NCBI RefSeq assembly: GCF_021375795.1
Contig: NZ_JAEIOI010000001.1
Location: forward strand, 248,001-312,000
Length of the DNA: 64,000 bases
From: Pseudomonas anguilliseptica
Lineage (GTDB): Bacteria; Pseudomonadota; Gammaproteobacteria; Pseudomonadales; Pseudomonadaceae
Direction of reading: 5' to 3'
The notes below the pieces were generated by a model that searched no databases, was not told the origin of the DNA, and saw nothing but the letters and a program-made list of their open reading frames with translations. Each line of letters starts with the position of its first letter. The first letter of the stretch is position 1. The translations under genes were made by a program, and so were the position numbers. Shown here in pieces: positions 43,172 through 51,878 of this stretch.

Positions 43172-44410
43172 ATGAGCAAGGCATTCGAGGTTCGACAGGC
43201 CGCCGTGATCGGCGCGGGCACCATGGGCCGGGGTATCGTCATGAGCCTGGCCAACGCCGGTATTCAGGTGCTGTGGCTGGACAACAACCCGCAGATGCTT
43301 GAGCAGGCCATGCAGGTGGTGGCCGAGACCAATGCCCACAACCTCAAACTGGGGCGGATCAGCGCCGAGCAGTCGGCCGCACGCCTGGCTTGCGTCACCC
43401 CGGTGGGTGACTACGCCGCGCTGGCCGATGCCGATCTGGTGATCGAAGCGGTGTACGAGAACCTTGAACTCAAGCAGCAGATCTTCCGCACGCTTGATGC
43501 CACCCTGAAGCCTGGCGCGATTCTCGCCAGCAACACCTCGGCGCTGGATATCGATGCGATTGCCGCCGTGACCAAACGCCCGCAGGACGTACTGGGTCTG
43601 CACTTCTTCAGCCCGGCGCACATCATGAAGCTGCTGGAAATCGTGCGTGGCGCCAAGACTGCGCCGGCGGTATTGGACGCGGCGCTGGCCCTGGGTCAGC
43701 GTATCGGCAAGGTCAGCGTGGTGGCGGGTAACTGCGACGGCTTTATCGGCAACCGCATGCTGCACACCTATGTACGCGAGGCGCGCATGCTGCTGCTCGA
43801 AGGCGCTTATCCGCATCAGGTAGACGCCGCGTTGCAGGGCTTTGGTTTCGCCATGGGCCCGTTCCGCATGTACGACGTGGTCGGCATTGATCTGGAATGG
43901 CGCGCTCGCGAGCTGGCCGGCAAAGGCCAGGATGATCCGGCGGTGCAGGTGGATAATCGCCTGTGTGGCCTCGGCCGCTTTGGCCAGAAGGTGCGCATGG
44001 GTTACTACCGCTACGCCGAAGGCAGCCGCCAGGCCGAGCACGACCCTGAAGTGGATGCGCTGGTGCTGCAAGTGTCCGAGCAGCTGGGTTTCACGCGCCG
44101 CGACATTGATCCTTCAGAGATTCTCGAGCGCTGCCTGCTGGCACTGGTTAACGAGGGCGCAAAAATCCTCGAAGAGAACATCGCCGCCAACAGCCACGAC
44201 ATCGATCTGGTCTACCTCAATGGCTACGGTTATCCAGCCGACAAGGGTGGGCCGATGAGCTGGGCGGACAGCCAGGGTGTGGCGGCGATTCATGAGCGTT
44301 TGAAAGCGTTGCAGGCGGCCTTCGGTGAGCACTGGCTGCCGGCGCGGCTGATTGAAAAACTGGCCAGCAGCGGTCAGCGCTTCGTTGATGTGCAGGAGGG
44401 CCGGGTATGA
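43172..44410 (+). CDS. 3-hydroxyacyl-CoA dehydrogenase
   Basis: A 412-residue NAD-dependent enzyme oxidising 3-hydroxyacyl-CoA to 3-ketoacyl-CoA. NAD-binding motif VIGAGTMGRGI at the N-terminus, catalytic His in LGLHFFSPAHIMKLLEIV (about 135-150), and two C-terminal dimerisation segments (GNCDGFIGNRML... and GYPADKGGPMSWAD). It has no fused enoyl-CoA hydratase, unlike FadB. ATG 43172 has GAGGAG five bases upstream, better than GTG 43166. It overlaps the next gene by 4 bp. Confidence 0.94.
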   Translation: MSKAFEVRQAAVIGAGTMGRGIVMSLANAGIQVLWLDNNPQMLEQAMQVVAETNAHNLKLGRISAEQSAARLACVTPVGDYAALADADLVIEAVYENLELKQQIFRTLDATLKPGAILASNTSALDIDAIAAVTKRPQDVLGLHFFSPAHIMKLLEIVRGAKTAPAVLDAALALGQRIGKVSVVAGNCDGFIGNRMLHTYVREARMLLLEGAYPHQVDAALQGFGFAMGPFRMYDVVGIDLEWRARELAGKGQDDPAVQVDNRLCGLGRFGQKVRMGYYRYAEGSRQAEHDPEVDALVLQVSEQLGFTRRDIDPSEILERCLLALVNEGAKILEENIAANSHDIDLVYLNGYGYPADKGGPMSWADSQGVAAIHERLKALQAAFGEHWLPARLIEKLASSGQRFVDVQEGRV

Positions 44411-46197
44411 GTTATCAGGCTCCGCTGCGCGATATGCGCTTTGTGCTGCACGAGCTGTTCGATGTCAGCGGCCACTGTGAGCTGCTCGGTAATGGCCTCG
44501 ACCGTGAGCTGATCGACGGCGTGTTGGAAGAGGGCGCGCGTTACGCCGCCGAGGTGGTCGCGCCGCTCAATCGCAACAGTGACGAGCAGGGTTGTCAGCT
44601 ACGTGATAGTCAGGTCAGCACGCCGGACGGCTTTGCCGAGGCTTATCAGCAGTATGTGGATAACGGCTGGGCGAGCATGACCGGGCCGAGCGAATACGGC
44701 GGCCAGGCGCTGCCGCAAATGCTCGCGTGCAACTTCCACGAGATGTTGATGGGCGCCTCGCTGTCGTTCCGCGTCTACTCCGGGCTGACCGAAGGCGCGG
44801 TGCTGGCGCTGTACAAACACGGCAGCGAAACGCTGAAAGCCACCTACCTGCACAAGTTGGTGAGCGGCCAATGGACCGGCACCATGTGCCTCACCGAGCC
44901 GCAGGCTGGCACCGATCTGGCCCTGCTTAGAACCCGCGCCGAGCCGCAGGCGGATGGCAGTTTCAAGGTCAGCGGCAGCAAGATCTTTATCAGCGGCGGT
45001 GAGCAGGATCTGTCGGAAAACATCATCCATCTGGTGCTCGCGCGGCTGCCGGATGCACCGGCCGGGGTGAAGGGCATCAGCCTGCTGCTGGTGCCGAAAT
45101 TTATCGCCGCGGCCGATGGCACGCCGGGCGCGCGCAACGCGCTGTCCTGCGGCGCCATCGAGCACAAGATGGGCATCAAGGGCGCGTCCACCTGCGTGAT
45201 GAACTTTGACGGCGCCACCGGCTGGCTGATCGGTGAAGCCAACCAGGGCCTGGCCTGCATGTTCACCATGATGAACGACGCGCGCTTTCAGGTCGGTTTG
45301 CAGGGCTTGGGCATTGGCGAAGCGGCTTTCCAGGGTGCGCTGCGCTATGCCCGCGAGCGTTTGCAATCGCGTGCCCTGAGCGGGCCGGCGGAGCCGGGCA
45401 AGGCGGCTGATCCGATCATCGTTCACCCCGATGTGCGGCGCATGCTGCTGACGCAGAAGAGCCTGGTCGAAGGCAGCCGCATGCTCGCCGTCTACTGCGC
45501 GCGCCAGCTTGATCTGGAACACGCTCACCCGGACGCCACGGCACGCAAGGCCGCTGGCAAACGCGCGGCGCTGCTGATCCCGATCGTCAAAGCCTTTTTT
45601 ACCGATATGGGCCAGGAGGTCGCCAGCCATGCGGTGCAGGTGTACGGCGGCCACGGTTTTATCCGCGAGTGGGGTATCGAGCAGCTGATGCGCGACAGTC
45701 GCATTACCCAGCTGTATGAGGGCACCAACGGCATTCAGGCGCTGGACTATATTCGCCGCAAGGTGCTCGGCGACGGCGGTGCCGAACTGTCGGCGTTGCA
45801 GGCTGAGTTCAGCGAGCTGTGCGATGCCCAGGTTGGGCGTTCGGCATTGGCCGAGATGGCCAAGAGCGTGCAGGTGCGTCTGGGCGAGTGGCGCGAGCTG
45901 AGCAGCGCGGTGATCACCGCCAGTCAGCGTGATGTGCAGGAGATCGGCGCGGTGTCGGTGGATTTCCTCCAGTATTCGGCCTATGTGTTGCTGGCCGGTT
46001 TCTGGCTGCAGGCGGCGGCGCGGGCGCAGGATGCCCTGCAGGCGGGCAATGGCGATGCCGCGTTCTACCAGGCCAAGCTGCAGTCGGCTGACTTCTACCT
46101 GCGCCGGGTATTGCCACGGGCCAGCGCCCATCGAGAAGCCCTGTTGGGTGGTGCCGACTGCCTGATGGCCATGGATGAGGCGAGTTTCGCGTTTTAA
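44407..46197 (+). CDS. Acyl-CoA dehydrogenase
   Basis: A 596-residue FAD enzyme with an acyl-CoA dehydrogenase core (MCLTEPQAGTDLALLRTRAE, SGSKIFISGGEQ, VYGGHGFIREWGIEQLMRDSRI, YEGTNGIQALD) and an extra C-terminal domain of about 130 residues, as in long ~600-residue FadE-like enzymes. The Glu in YEGTNG is the usual catalytic base. It introduces a double bond into acyl-CoA. It is translationally coupled to the hydroxyacyl-CoA dehydrogenase, so both act in one beta-oxidation-type pathway; the substrate is unknown. Confidence 0.95.
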   Translation: MSYQAPLRDMRFVLHELFDVSGHCELLGNGLDRELIDGVLEEGARYAAEVVAPLNRNSDEQGCQLRDSQVSTPDGFAEAYQQYVDNGWASMTGPSEYGGQALPQMLACNFHEMLMGASLSFRVYSGLTEGAVLALYKHGSETLKATYLHKLVSGQWTGTMCLTEPQAGTDLALLRTRAEPQADGSFKVSGSKIFISGGEQDLSENIIHLVLARLPDAPAGVKGISLLLVPKFIAAADGTPGARNALSCGAIEHKMGIKGASTCVMNFDGATGWLIGEANQGLACMFTMMNDARFQVGLQGLGIGEAAFQGALRYARERLQSRALSGPAEPGKAADPIIVHPDVRRMLLTQKSLVEGSRMLAVYCARQLDLEHAHPDATARKAAGKRAALLIPIVKAFFTDMGQEVASHAVQVYGGHGFIREWGIEQLMRDSRITQLYEGTNGIQALDYIRRKVLGDGGAELSALQAEFSELCDAQVGRSALAEMAKSVQVRLGEWRELSSAVITASQRDVQEIGAVSVDFLQYSAYVLLAGFWLQAAARAQDALQAGNGDAAFYQAKLQSADFYLRRVLPRASAHREALLGGADCLMAMDEASFAF

Positions 46198-46208
46198 CCG
46201 CGAGTCTC

Positions 46209-46273
46209 TGTAGGAGCCAGCTTGCTGGCGATGCTTTTGATCTGCCGGGATCGCCAGCAAGCTGGCTCCTACA
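46209..46273. repeat. Pseudomonas REP-type palindrome
   Basis: Perfect 24-bp arms, TGTAGGAGCCAGCTTGCTGG... and its complement, separated by 17 bp. This is the classic 'GCCAGC...GCTGGC' pseudomonad REP family. It lies between the acyl-CoA dehydrogenase and Fe-alcohol dehydrogenase genes and could act as transcript boundary. Confidence 0.92.
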
Positions 46274-46305
46274 TGAACGTTACATAACAACAAGAGGATC
46301 ACCCC

Positions 46306-47469
46306 ATGCTGCCCTTTAGCTTTGCCACCACGGCACAGATTTTCTGCGAAACCGGCGCGTCTCGGCGTCTGGCCGAGTTGTGCCGCGAGCGCGGCGCGCA
46401 GCGGGTACTGATCGTCACCGATCCGGGCATCAGCAAGCTCGGCCTGCTGGACGAGGTGTTGCCAGGCTTTGCCCGTGCCGAGCTGACGGTTGAAGTATTC
46501 GATCAGGTGGTTGCCGACCCGCCCGAGGCCATTCTGCTGGCAGCGGTGGAGCAGGCTCGGGCGCTCAAGGCGCAGCTGATCATTGGTTTTGGTGGCGGCA
46601 GTTCGATGGACGTGGCCAAGCTGGTGGCGCTGCTGGCGCATCCCGAGTGCAGCCAGGCTTTGGCGCAGATGTATGGCGTTGGCAATGCTCGTGGGCAGCG
46701 CCTGCCGCTGATTCTGGTGCCGACCACCGCCGGTACCGGTTCGGAAGTCACGCAGATTTCCATCATCACCACCGGTGAAACCACCAAGATGGGTGTGGTT
46801 TCGCCGCTGCTGCTGCCGGACCTGGCCCTGCTCGATGCCGAGCTGACCCTCGGCTTGCCGCCGGCGGTGACTGCCGCCACCGGAATTGACGCCATGGTGC
46901 ATGCCATCGAGGCCTACACCAGTGTGTTGAAAAAGAACCCGCTGTCCGACCTGCTGGCCCGCGAAGCGTTGCGTTTGTTGGCGGCCAATCTGGATGAGGT
47001 CGTGCATAACGGCGGTAACCGCGAGGCGCGTCAGGCCATGTTGCTGGGTTCCTGCCTGGCCGGCCAGGCGTTTGCCAATGCGCCCTGCGCGGCGGTACAT
47101 GCACTGGCCTATCCACTGGGCGGGCATTTCCATATTCCCCATGGGCTGTCCAACGCCCTGGTACTGCCACATGTGCTGGCCTTCAACGCCAGTGCCGCCG
47201 CGCCGCTGTATGCCGAGCTGGCACCGCTGGTACTGGGCGAGCGCTTGCAAGGTGGCAGTGCTGCGCAGCAGACCGAGCACTTTATCGCGGCCCTGGCCGA
47301 TTTCAGCGTGCGCAGCGGCCTGCCGACGCGTCTGCGTGACGCCGGTGTACCGCAGGACATGCTGCCGACCATGGCCCGTGATGCGATGTTGCAGCAACGC
47401 CTGCTGGTGAATAACCCGCGTGAAGTGAACGAAGCCCAGGCCCAGGCCATTTACCAGGCGGCGTATTGA
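46306..47469 (+). CDS. Iron-containing alcohol dehydrogenase
   Basis: A 387-residue group III alcohol dehydrogenase. NAD-binding GFGGGSSMDVAK near residue 95, PTTAGTGSEVTQISII, and metal ligands in GIDAMVHAIEAY and HALAYPLGGHFHIPHG. It should interconvert an alcohol and aldehyde. It follows the acyl-CoA dehydrogenase across a REP element and precedes a thioesterase, with AAGAGG before ATG. In P. aeruginosa a similar set (LysR, 3-hydroxyacyl-CoA dehydrogenase, acyl-CoA dehydrogenase, Fe-ADH, thioesterase) occurs in the same order. Confidence 0.95.
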   Translation: MLPFSFATTAQIFCETGASRRLAELCRERGAQRVLIVTDPGISKLGLLDEVLPGFARAELTVEVFDQVVADPPEAILLAAVEQARALKAQLIIGFGGGSSMDVAKLVALLAHPECSQALAQMYGVGNARGQRLPLILVPTTAGTGSEVTQISIITTGETTKMGVVSPLLLPDLALLDAELTLGLPPAVTAATGIDAMVHAIEAYTSVLKKNPLSDLLAREALRLLAANLDEVVHNGGNREARQAMLLGSCLAGQAFANAPCAAVHALAYPLGGHFHIPHGLSNALVLPHVLAFNASAAAPLYAELAPLVLGERLQGGSAAQQTEHFIAALADFSVRSGLPTRLRDAGVPQDMLPTMARDAMLQQRLLVNNPREVNEAQAQAIYQAAY

Positions 47470-47497
47470 GCCGCCTCGCTAACTTCAAGGATTACCG

Positions 47498-47941
47498 ATG
47501 AGCCAACCCCAACACCTGCGCGGCGATTACCGGCACTTTCAGCCGATCACCACGCGCTGGCATGACAACGACGTCTACGGCCACGTCAACAACGTCACCT
47601 ACTACAGCTTCTTCGACAGTGCGGTGAACACCTACCTGATTGAGGTCGGTGGCCTGGATATCCATAACGGCAGTGTGGTGGGCTTTGTGGTCAGCTCCAG
47701 CTGCGATTACTTCGCCTCCATCGCCTTCCCCGAGTGCATCGAGATCGGCTTGCGGGTCGGCAAACTGGGCAACAGTTCGGTGCAGTACGAGCTGGCGGTG
47801 TTCAAGGCTGGTGAAGGTGAGGCCTGCGCTGCCGGGCGCTTTGTGCATGTCTTTGTCGACCGCAGCAGCAACCGCCCGGTGAGCATTCCCGAGAACCTGC
47901 GGGCGGCGCTGACGGTGCTGCTGGTGGAACCGACAGCGTAG
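47498..47941 (+). CDS. Hotdog-fold acyl-CoA thioesterase
   Basis: A 147-residue 4HBT/YbgC-type thioesterase with the motif RWHDNDVYGHVNNVTYYSFF, whose Asp in DVYGHVNN is the catalytic residue, followed by beta strands typical of the hotdog fold. It hydrolyses an acyl-CoA, probably a product or overflow intermediate of the upstream genes. It is the last gene of the cluster and is followed by a bidirectional terminator. Confidence 0.92.
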   Translation: MSQPQHLRGDYRHFQPITTRWHDNDVYGHVNNVTYYSFFDSAVNTYLIEVGGLDIHNGSVVGFVVSSSCDYFASIAFPECIEIGLRVGKLGNSSVQYELAVFKAGEGEACAAGRFVHVFVDRSSNRPVSIPENLRAALTVLLVEPTA

Positions 47942-47982
47942 CGGCACTTGAGTGGCGTGCCGTCAGGCTCTCCCACATAAAC

Positions 47983-48009
47983 AAAAAAGCCGCTGTTAGG
48001 CGGCTTTTT
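47983..48009. terminator. Bidirectional intrinsic terminator
   Basis: AAAAAGCCGC and GCGGCTTTTT form a stem with a short loop, A-run before and T-run after. It serves the thioesterase on the plus strand and the glycine-zipper gene, ending at 48028, on the minus strand. Confidence 0.92.
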
Positions 48010-48027
48010 GCTGTCAGCATTCGGCAC

Positions 48028-48453
48028 TTAGCGGTGTTTGTGCTTTTTATGCTTCTTGTGTTTCTTGCCGTGGTAATGGCCGCGATCACGTTCGCTGCCG
48101 CCGGCGTATTCATTAGCCAATGCGCCACCGGCCGCGCCGCCCAGGCCGGCGCCGATGGTTGAACCGGTGCTGCCGCCGACCTTGTTACCCAGTACCGAGC
48201 CACCGGCTGCGCCCAGGCCGCCGCCCAATGCGGCTTCGGTCTTGTTACCGTCGCGGGCGGTAATGACGCCACCTGCCGCGCCGCCCAGGCCTGCACCAAT
48301 CGCCGCGCCGGTACTGCCACCGACCTGTTGACCGATTACGTTGCCCAGGGCACCACCAATACCGCCGCCGATGGCGACCTTGCCGGTATCGCCCGCCAGG
48401 GCCAGGGGCGAAGCCAGGGCGCTGAATAACAGCGCAGAAAATAATGTACGCAT
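48028..48453 (-). CDS. Glycine-zipper envelope protein with His/Lys tail
   Basis: A 141-residue exported protein: signal peptide MRTLFSALLFSALASPLALA, then two near-identical glycine-zipper units 48 residues apart (GGSTGAAIGAGLGGAAGG at 45-62 and GGSTGSTIGAGLGGAAGG at 93-110). The C-terminus is HYHGKKHKKHKKHKHR, very rich in His and Lys. Glycine zippers pack helices in membranes; the tail could bind metal, nucleic acid or anionic lipid. Function unknown. Monocistronic. Confidence 0.85.
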   Translation of the reverse strand: MRTLFSALLFSALASPLALAGDTGKVAIGGGIGGALGNVIGQQVGGSTGAAIGAGLGGAAGGVITARDGNKTEAALGGGLGAAGGSVLGNKVGGSTGSTIGAGLGGAAGGALANEYAGGSERDRGHYHGKKHKKHKKHKHR

Positions 48454-48597
48454 ACGGCAGACCTTCTCGACTAAATGGGTGTGCGGAGCTAGGCCTTTGT
48501 TTCTAAAGGATGATTTGTCCGCGCACAGTCTTAGAGGGCGATTTGCCGAAAAATTCCCTGCCGCTGGTCGCCGCTGTGATCGCCGCCACAGATTCGC

Positions 48598-50919
48598 TTA
48601 AAGAATGCGCGCAGCGGCCTGATGGGCCTGCAAGCGGATGGCTACGTACTTCGAGGTCGGAGTAAAGCTGCCCGCACCAAAACTCTGCAACGGCACCAGC
48701 GGGTTGGCCTCTGGGTAATAAGCGGCGGCCTGGCCGGCGGGGATGTCGAAAGCCAGCAGGGTAAAGCCCTCGACCTTGCGCTCAATGCCGTCATCCCAGA
48801 TGGACTGGATATCGACCTGCTGCCCCGGCTGAAAGCCCAGGCGCAGAATGTCCGCCTCATTGACGAACAGTACCTGGCGCTGGCCCTTGACCCCACGGTA
48901 GCGGTCATCCAGGCCATAGATGGTGGTGTTGTACTGGTCGTGAGAGCGCAGCGTCTGCAGGATCAGATCCGGCGTTTGCCCGCTGCTGCGCACTTGCGGC
49001 GGCAGCAGGTCGGCGGGCAGCGGGTTGGCCTTGAAGTTGGCTTTGTGGCTGGCGGTCAGCCAGCGCCGTTCGGCAGCGGCGTTGCCCAGGTAGAAGCCGC
49101 CGGGATGTTGCAGGCGTTGGTTGAAATCGCTGAAACCGGGAATGGTCTCGGCAATCAGTTCGCGGATGCGCCGGTAATCGGCAATCAGCGCGTCCCAGTC
49201 CGCCGGATGGTTACCCAGGGTGGCCTTGGCGATACCGGCGATGATCGCCGGCTCCGAACGCATCTGCGCCGACAGCGGTTCGAGCTGGCCGTAAGAGGCG
49301 TGGATCATGCTGAACGAGTCTTCCACGGTCACCGCCTGCGGGCCGCCGGCCTGCTGGTCGATATCGGTGCGGCCCAGGCACGGCAGAATCAGCGCGTCGG
49401 CTCCGGTGGTCAGGTGGCTGCGGTTGAGCTTGGTGCTGATCTGCACGGTCAGCGCGCAGCGGCTCAGCGCGGCATGGCTGCGCGGGCTGTCCGGAGTGGC
49501 CTGGGCAAAGTTGCCGCCCAGGCCGATAAACACCTTGGCCTGACCGTCGAGCATGGCGTTGATCGCCTCGACGGTGTTGTGGCCCTGCGCGCGCGGCACT
49601 TGGAAGTTAAAGCGTTGCTCCAGCGCATCGAGAAAAGCCGCCGACGGGCGCTCATTGATGCCCATGGTGCGATCGCCCTGCACGTTGCTGTGGCCGCGCA
49701 CTGGGCACAGGCCAGCGCCGGGGCGGCCGAGGTTGCCGCGCAGCAGCTGCAGGTTGACGATCTCCTGAATGGTCGCCACCGAGTTGTGGTGCTGGGTGAT
49801 GCCCATGGCCCAGCAGATGATCACCCGCTCGGCGCGGCGGTAGAGCAGGGCGGCGTGTTGCAACTCGTCCAGACTCAGGCCGGATTGCTCGACCAGCGAA
49901 TCCCAACTGCTGGCATCCAGCAGCGCTAGATAGTCGTCCACGCCGTGGGTGTGTTCCGCGATAAAGGCCAGATCGAACACCGCCGGTTCGCCCTGGGCCA
50001 GCGCTTCGCGGTGCCACTGCAACAGAAACTTGGCGATGCCGCGCAGGGCGGCTAGATCGCCACCCAGTGCCGGGCGGAAGAACGCGGTGTTGAGCGGCTC
50101 GGAGCCGTTGGTCAGCATTTCCAGCGCATGTTGCGGATGCTGAAAACGCTCCAGTCCGCGCTCTTTCAGTGGGTTAAAGCACACCACTTGGGCGCCGCGT
50201 TTAACCGCCTCGCGCAGCGGTTCAAGCATGCGCGGGTGGTTGGTGCCGGGGTTTTGCCCAAGCACGAAGATCGCATCGCTGTGCTCGAAGTCGGCGAAAG
50301 TCACGCTGCCCTTGCCGACGCCCACGCTTTGCCCGAGGGCCACGCCGCTGGCTTCGTGACACATGTTCGAGCAGTCAGGAAAGTTGTTGCTGCCAAAGGC
50401 GCGGACGAACAGCTGATACAGGTAGGCCGCTTCGTTGCTGGCGCGGCCGGAGGTGTAGAACTCGGCCTGATTGGGGCTTTCCAGCGCCTTTAAATGCTCG
50501 GCAATCAGGGCGAAGGCGGCATCCCAACTGATCGGTTGGTAGTGATCGCTGGTGGCGTCATAGCGCATCGGCTCGGTCAGGCGTCCCTGGTATTCGAGCC
50601 AGTAATCGCTCTGCTCACGCAACTGACTGACGCTGTAACGGGCGAAGAAGGCGGCATCCACCCGGCGCTTGGTGGCTTCCCAATTGACCGCCTTGGCGCC
50701 GTTCTCGCAGAACTTGATCCGCCCGTCTTCCGGCGAATCACCCCAGGCGCAGCCGGGGCAGTCGAAACCGCCGTTCTGGTTGGTCTTGAGCAACGCGCGC
50801 AGGTTCTTGAACGGCTGTTTGCTGTCCAGCCAGAAGCGGGTCACGGCGTTCAGTGCACCCCAGCCAGCGGCAGCCCCTTTGTAGGGTTTGTAGCGTGGAT
50901 TGATCGGTTGCAGGCTCAT
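48598..50919 (-). CDS. YdeP/FdhF-like molybdopterin oxidoreductase
   Basis: A 773-residue member of the molybdopterin oxidoreductase superfamily close to E. coli YdeP. Visible features: N-terminal GGFDCPGCAWGD, NNFPDCSNMCHEASGV, a molybdopterin-binding GQNPGTNHPRM, RGHSNVQGDRTMG, and a C-terminal molydop-binding domain (SHDQYNTTIYGLDDRYRG). The four-Cys N-terminal cluster of true formate dehydrogenases is reduced to a CPGC pair, so an Fe-S cluster is doubtful. No signal peptide. ATG 50919 overlaps the stop of fdhD by 4 bp; the open frame extending to 51099 has no family similarity. Confidence 0.92.
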   Translation of the reverse strand: MSLQPINPRYKPYKGAAAGWGALNAVTRFWLDSKQPFKNLRALLKTNQNGGFDCPGCAWGDSPEDGRIKFCENGAKAVNWEATKRRVDAAFFARYSVSQLREQSDYWLEYQGRLTEPMRYDATSDHYQPISWDAAFALIAEHLKALESPNQAEFYTSGRASNEAAYLYQLFVRAFGSNNFPDCSNMCHEASGVALGQSVGVGKGSVTFADFEHSDAIFVLGQNPGTNHPRMLEPLREAVKRGAQVVCFNPLKERGLERFQHPQHALEMLTNGSEPLNTAFFRPALGGDLAALRGIAKFLLQWHREALAQGEPAVFDLAFIAEHTHGVDDYLALLDASSWDSLVEQSGLSLDELQHAALLYRRAERVIICWAMGITQHHNSVATIQEIVNLQLLRGNLGRPGAGLCPVRGHSNVQGDRTMGINERPSAAFLDALEQRFNFQVPRAQGHNTVEAINAMLDGQAKVFIGLGGNFAQATPDSPRSHAALSRCALTVQISTKLNRSHLTTGADALILPCLGRTDIDQQAGGPQAVTVEDSFSMIHASYGQLEPLSAQMRSEPAIIAGIAKATLGNHPADWDALIADYRRIRELIAETIPGFSDFNQRLQHPGGFYLGNAAAERRWLTASHKANFKANPLPADLLPPQVRSSGQTPDLILQTLRSHDQYNTTIYGLDDRYRGVKGQRQVLFVNEADILRLGFQPGQQVDIQSIWDDGIERKVEGFTLLAFDIPAGQAAAYYPEANPLVPLQSFGAGSFTPTSKYVAIRLQAHQAAARIL

Positions 50920-51758
50920 GGCTGAGCGACTCCGGGCGCGGCCGGGCTGTAAACCCGTGGCGCACTTTGTTGGGGCAGATGGATCAGGTTGAGGTTGTGC
51001 TGGCGCGCCCATTGCACGCTGAGGGTGGTCGGCGCAGACAGGCTGACCAGGGTGCCGATGCCGGCGCGCAGCGCCTTGTGGATCAGCTCCAGGCTGCAAC
51101 GGCTGGTGACCACGGCAAAGCCCTTGCGCGGGTTTTCCCCTGCGCGATGCAGGGCGCCGAGCAGCTTGTCGAGGGCGTTATGCCGGCCGATATCTTCGCG
51201 GCACAGGCGCATCTGCCCCTGGTCATCGACAAACAGCGCGGCATGTACCGCGCCGCTGTGGCGGGCCATGGTTTGCACGGTCTGAATACGCGAGCGTAAA
51301 CCCTGCAGATGAGCGGCGGCCGGCAGTGGGCTGGGCGTGAGGCTTTGCAGGTGCGGTAGGGCTTGCTCCAGCGCTTCGACCCCGCACAGGCCGCAGCCGC
51401 TATTGCCGGCTAAGGTGCGGCGCTGCTGCTTGAGTGCCCAGAACGCGCGGTTGCTGACTTGCACCTCGGCGTTGATGGCGTCGGCATGTGGCGTGAGACG
51501 GATATCGTAGACCTCATCGAAGCTGTCGATCAGGCCGGCGCTCAAGCTGAAACCGTAGATAAAGTCTTCAAGGTCGCTGGGCGACACCATCATCACGCTG
51601 TGGCTGATGCCGTTGTAGCTGATCGCCAGCGCTGTTTCGCTGGCCAACGCGGCATTGCCGTCCTGCTGGCTTTCCGCCAGTTCGACATAGTGATAGGTGG
51701 GCGCTGGCAGCAGCACCGGCGCGGAATCTTTATCGATGGTCGGGGCGTGACGTGGCAT
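50916..51758 (-). CDS. fdhD: FdhD sulfurtransferase
   Basis: A 280-residue protein that transfers sulfur from IscS to the molybdenum cofactor of formate-dehydrogenase-like enzymes. The conserved loop GNSGCGLCGVEALEQ with the CxxC cysteines is at about residues 112-126. Also visible are RCSLELIHKALRAGI and the N-terminal LAISYNGISHSVMMVSPSDL. It is coupled to the YdeP-like gene by a 4-bp overlap, so that enzyme is its likely client. Confidence 0.95.
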   Translation of the reverse strand: MPRHAPTIDKDSAPVLLPAPTYHYVELAESQQDGNAALASETALAISYNGISHSVMMVSPSDLEDFIYGFSLSAGLIDSFDEVYDIRLTPHADAINAEVQVSNRAFWALKQQRRTLAGNSGCGLCGVEALEQALPHLQSLTPSPLPAAAHLQGLRSRIQTVQTMARHSGAVHAALFVDDQGQMRLCREDIGRHNALDKLLGALHRAGENPRKGFAVVTSRCSLELIHKALRAGIGTLVSLSAPTTLSVQWARQHNLNLIHLPQQSAPRVYSPAAPGVAQP

Positions 51759-51878
51759 GAGCAGGCTTCCGGGCAGCGAGGCAGTAGCGCCAGCCTAGGC
51801 CGCTCTAACGGGGGCGTCTAATCGCTGTTGCCGATCTAGTGATCGACAGCGTCTATCAAGGCTTCAAGGCTGGGGCTT

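Noticed and set aside
43052-44071. N-terminal extension of the LysR frame on the minus strand
   Set aside because: It is antisense to the 3-hydroxyacyl-CoA dehydrogenase, has composition unlike LysR proteins, and the family start at 43051 fits.
44599-47397. 932-codon open frame on the minus strand
   Set aside because: It lies opposite three clear genes (acyl-CoA dehydrogenase, Fe-ADH and the REP between them), is rich in His, Gln and Arg, and has no domain. It is a GC-rich antisense artefact.
48622-49929. 435-codon open frame antisense to the YdeP-like gene
   Set aside because: No ribosome binding site or motif; the opposite strand carries a well-supported gene.
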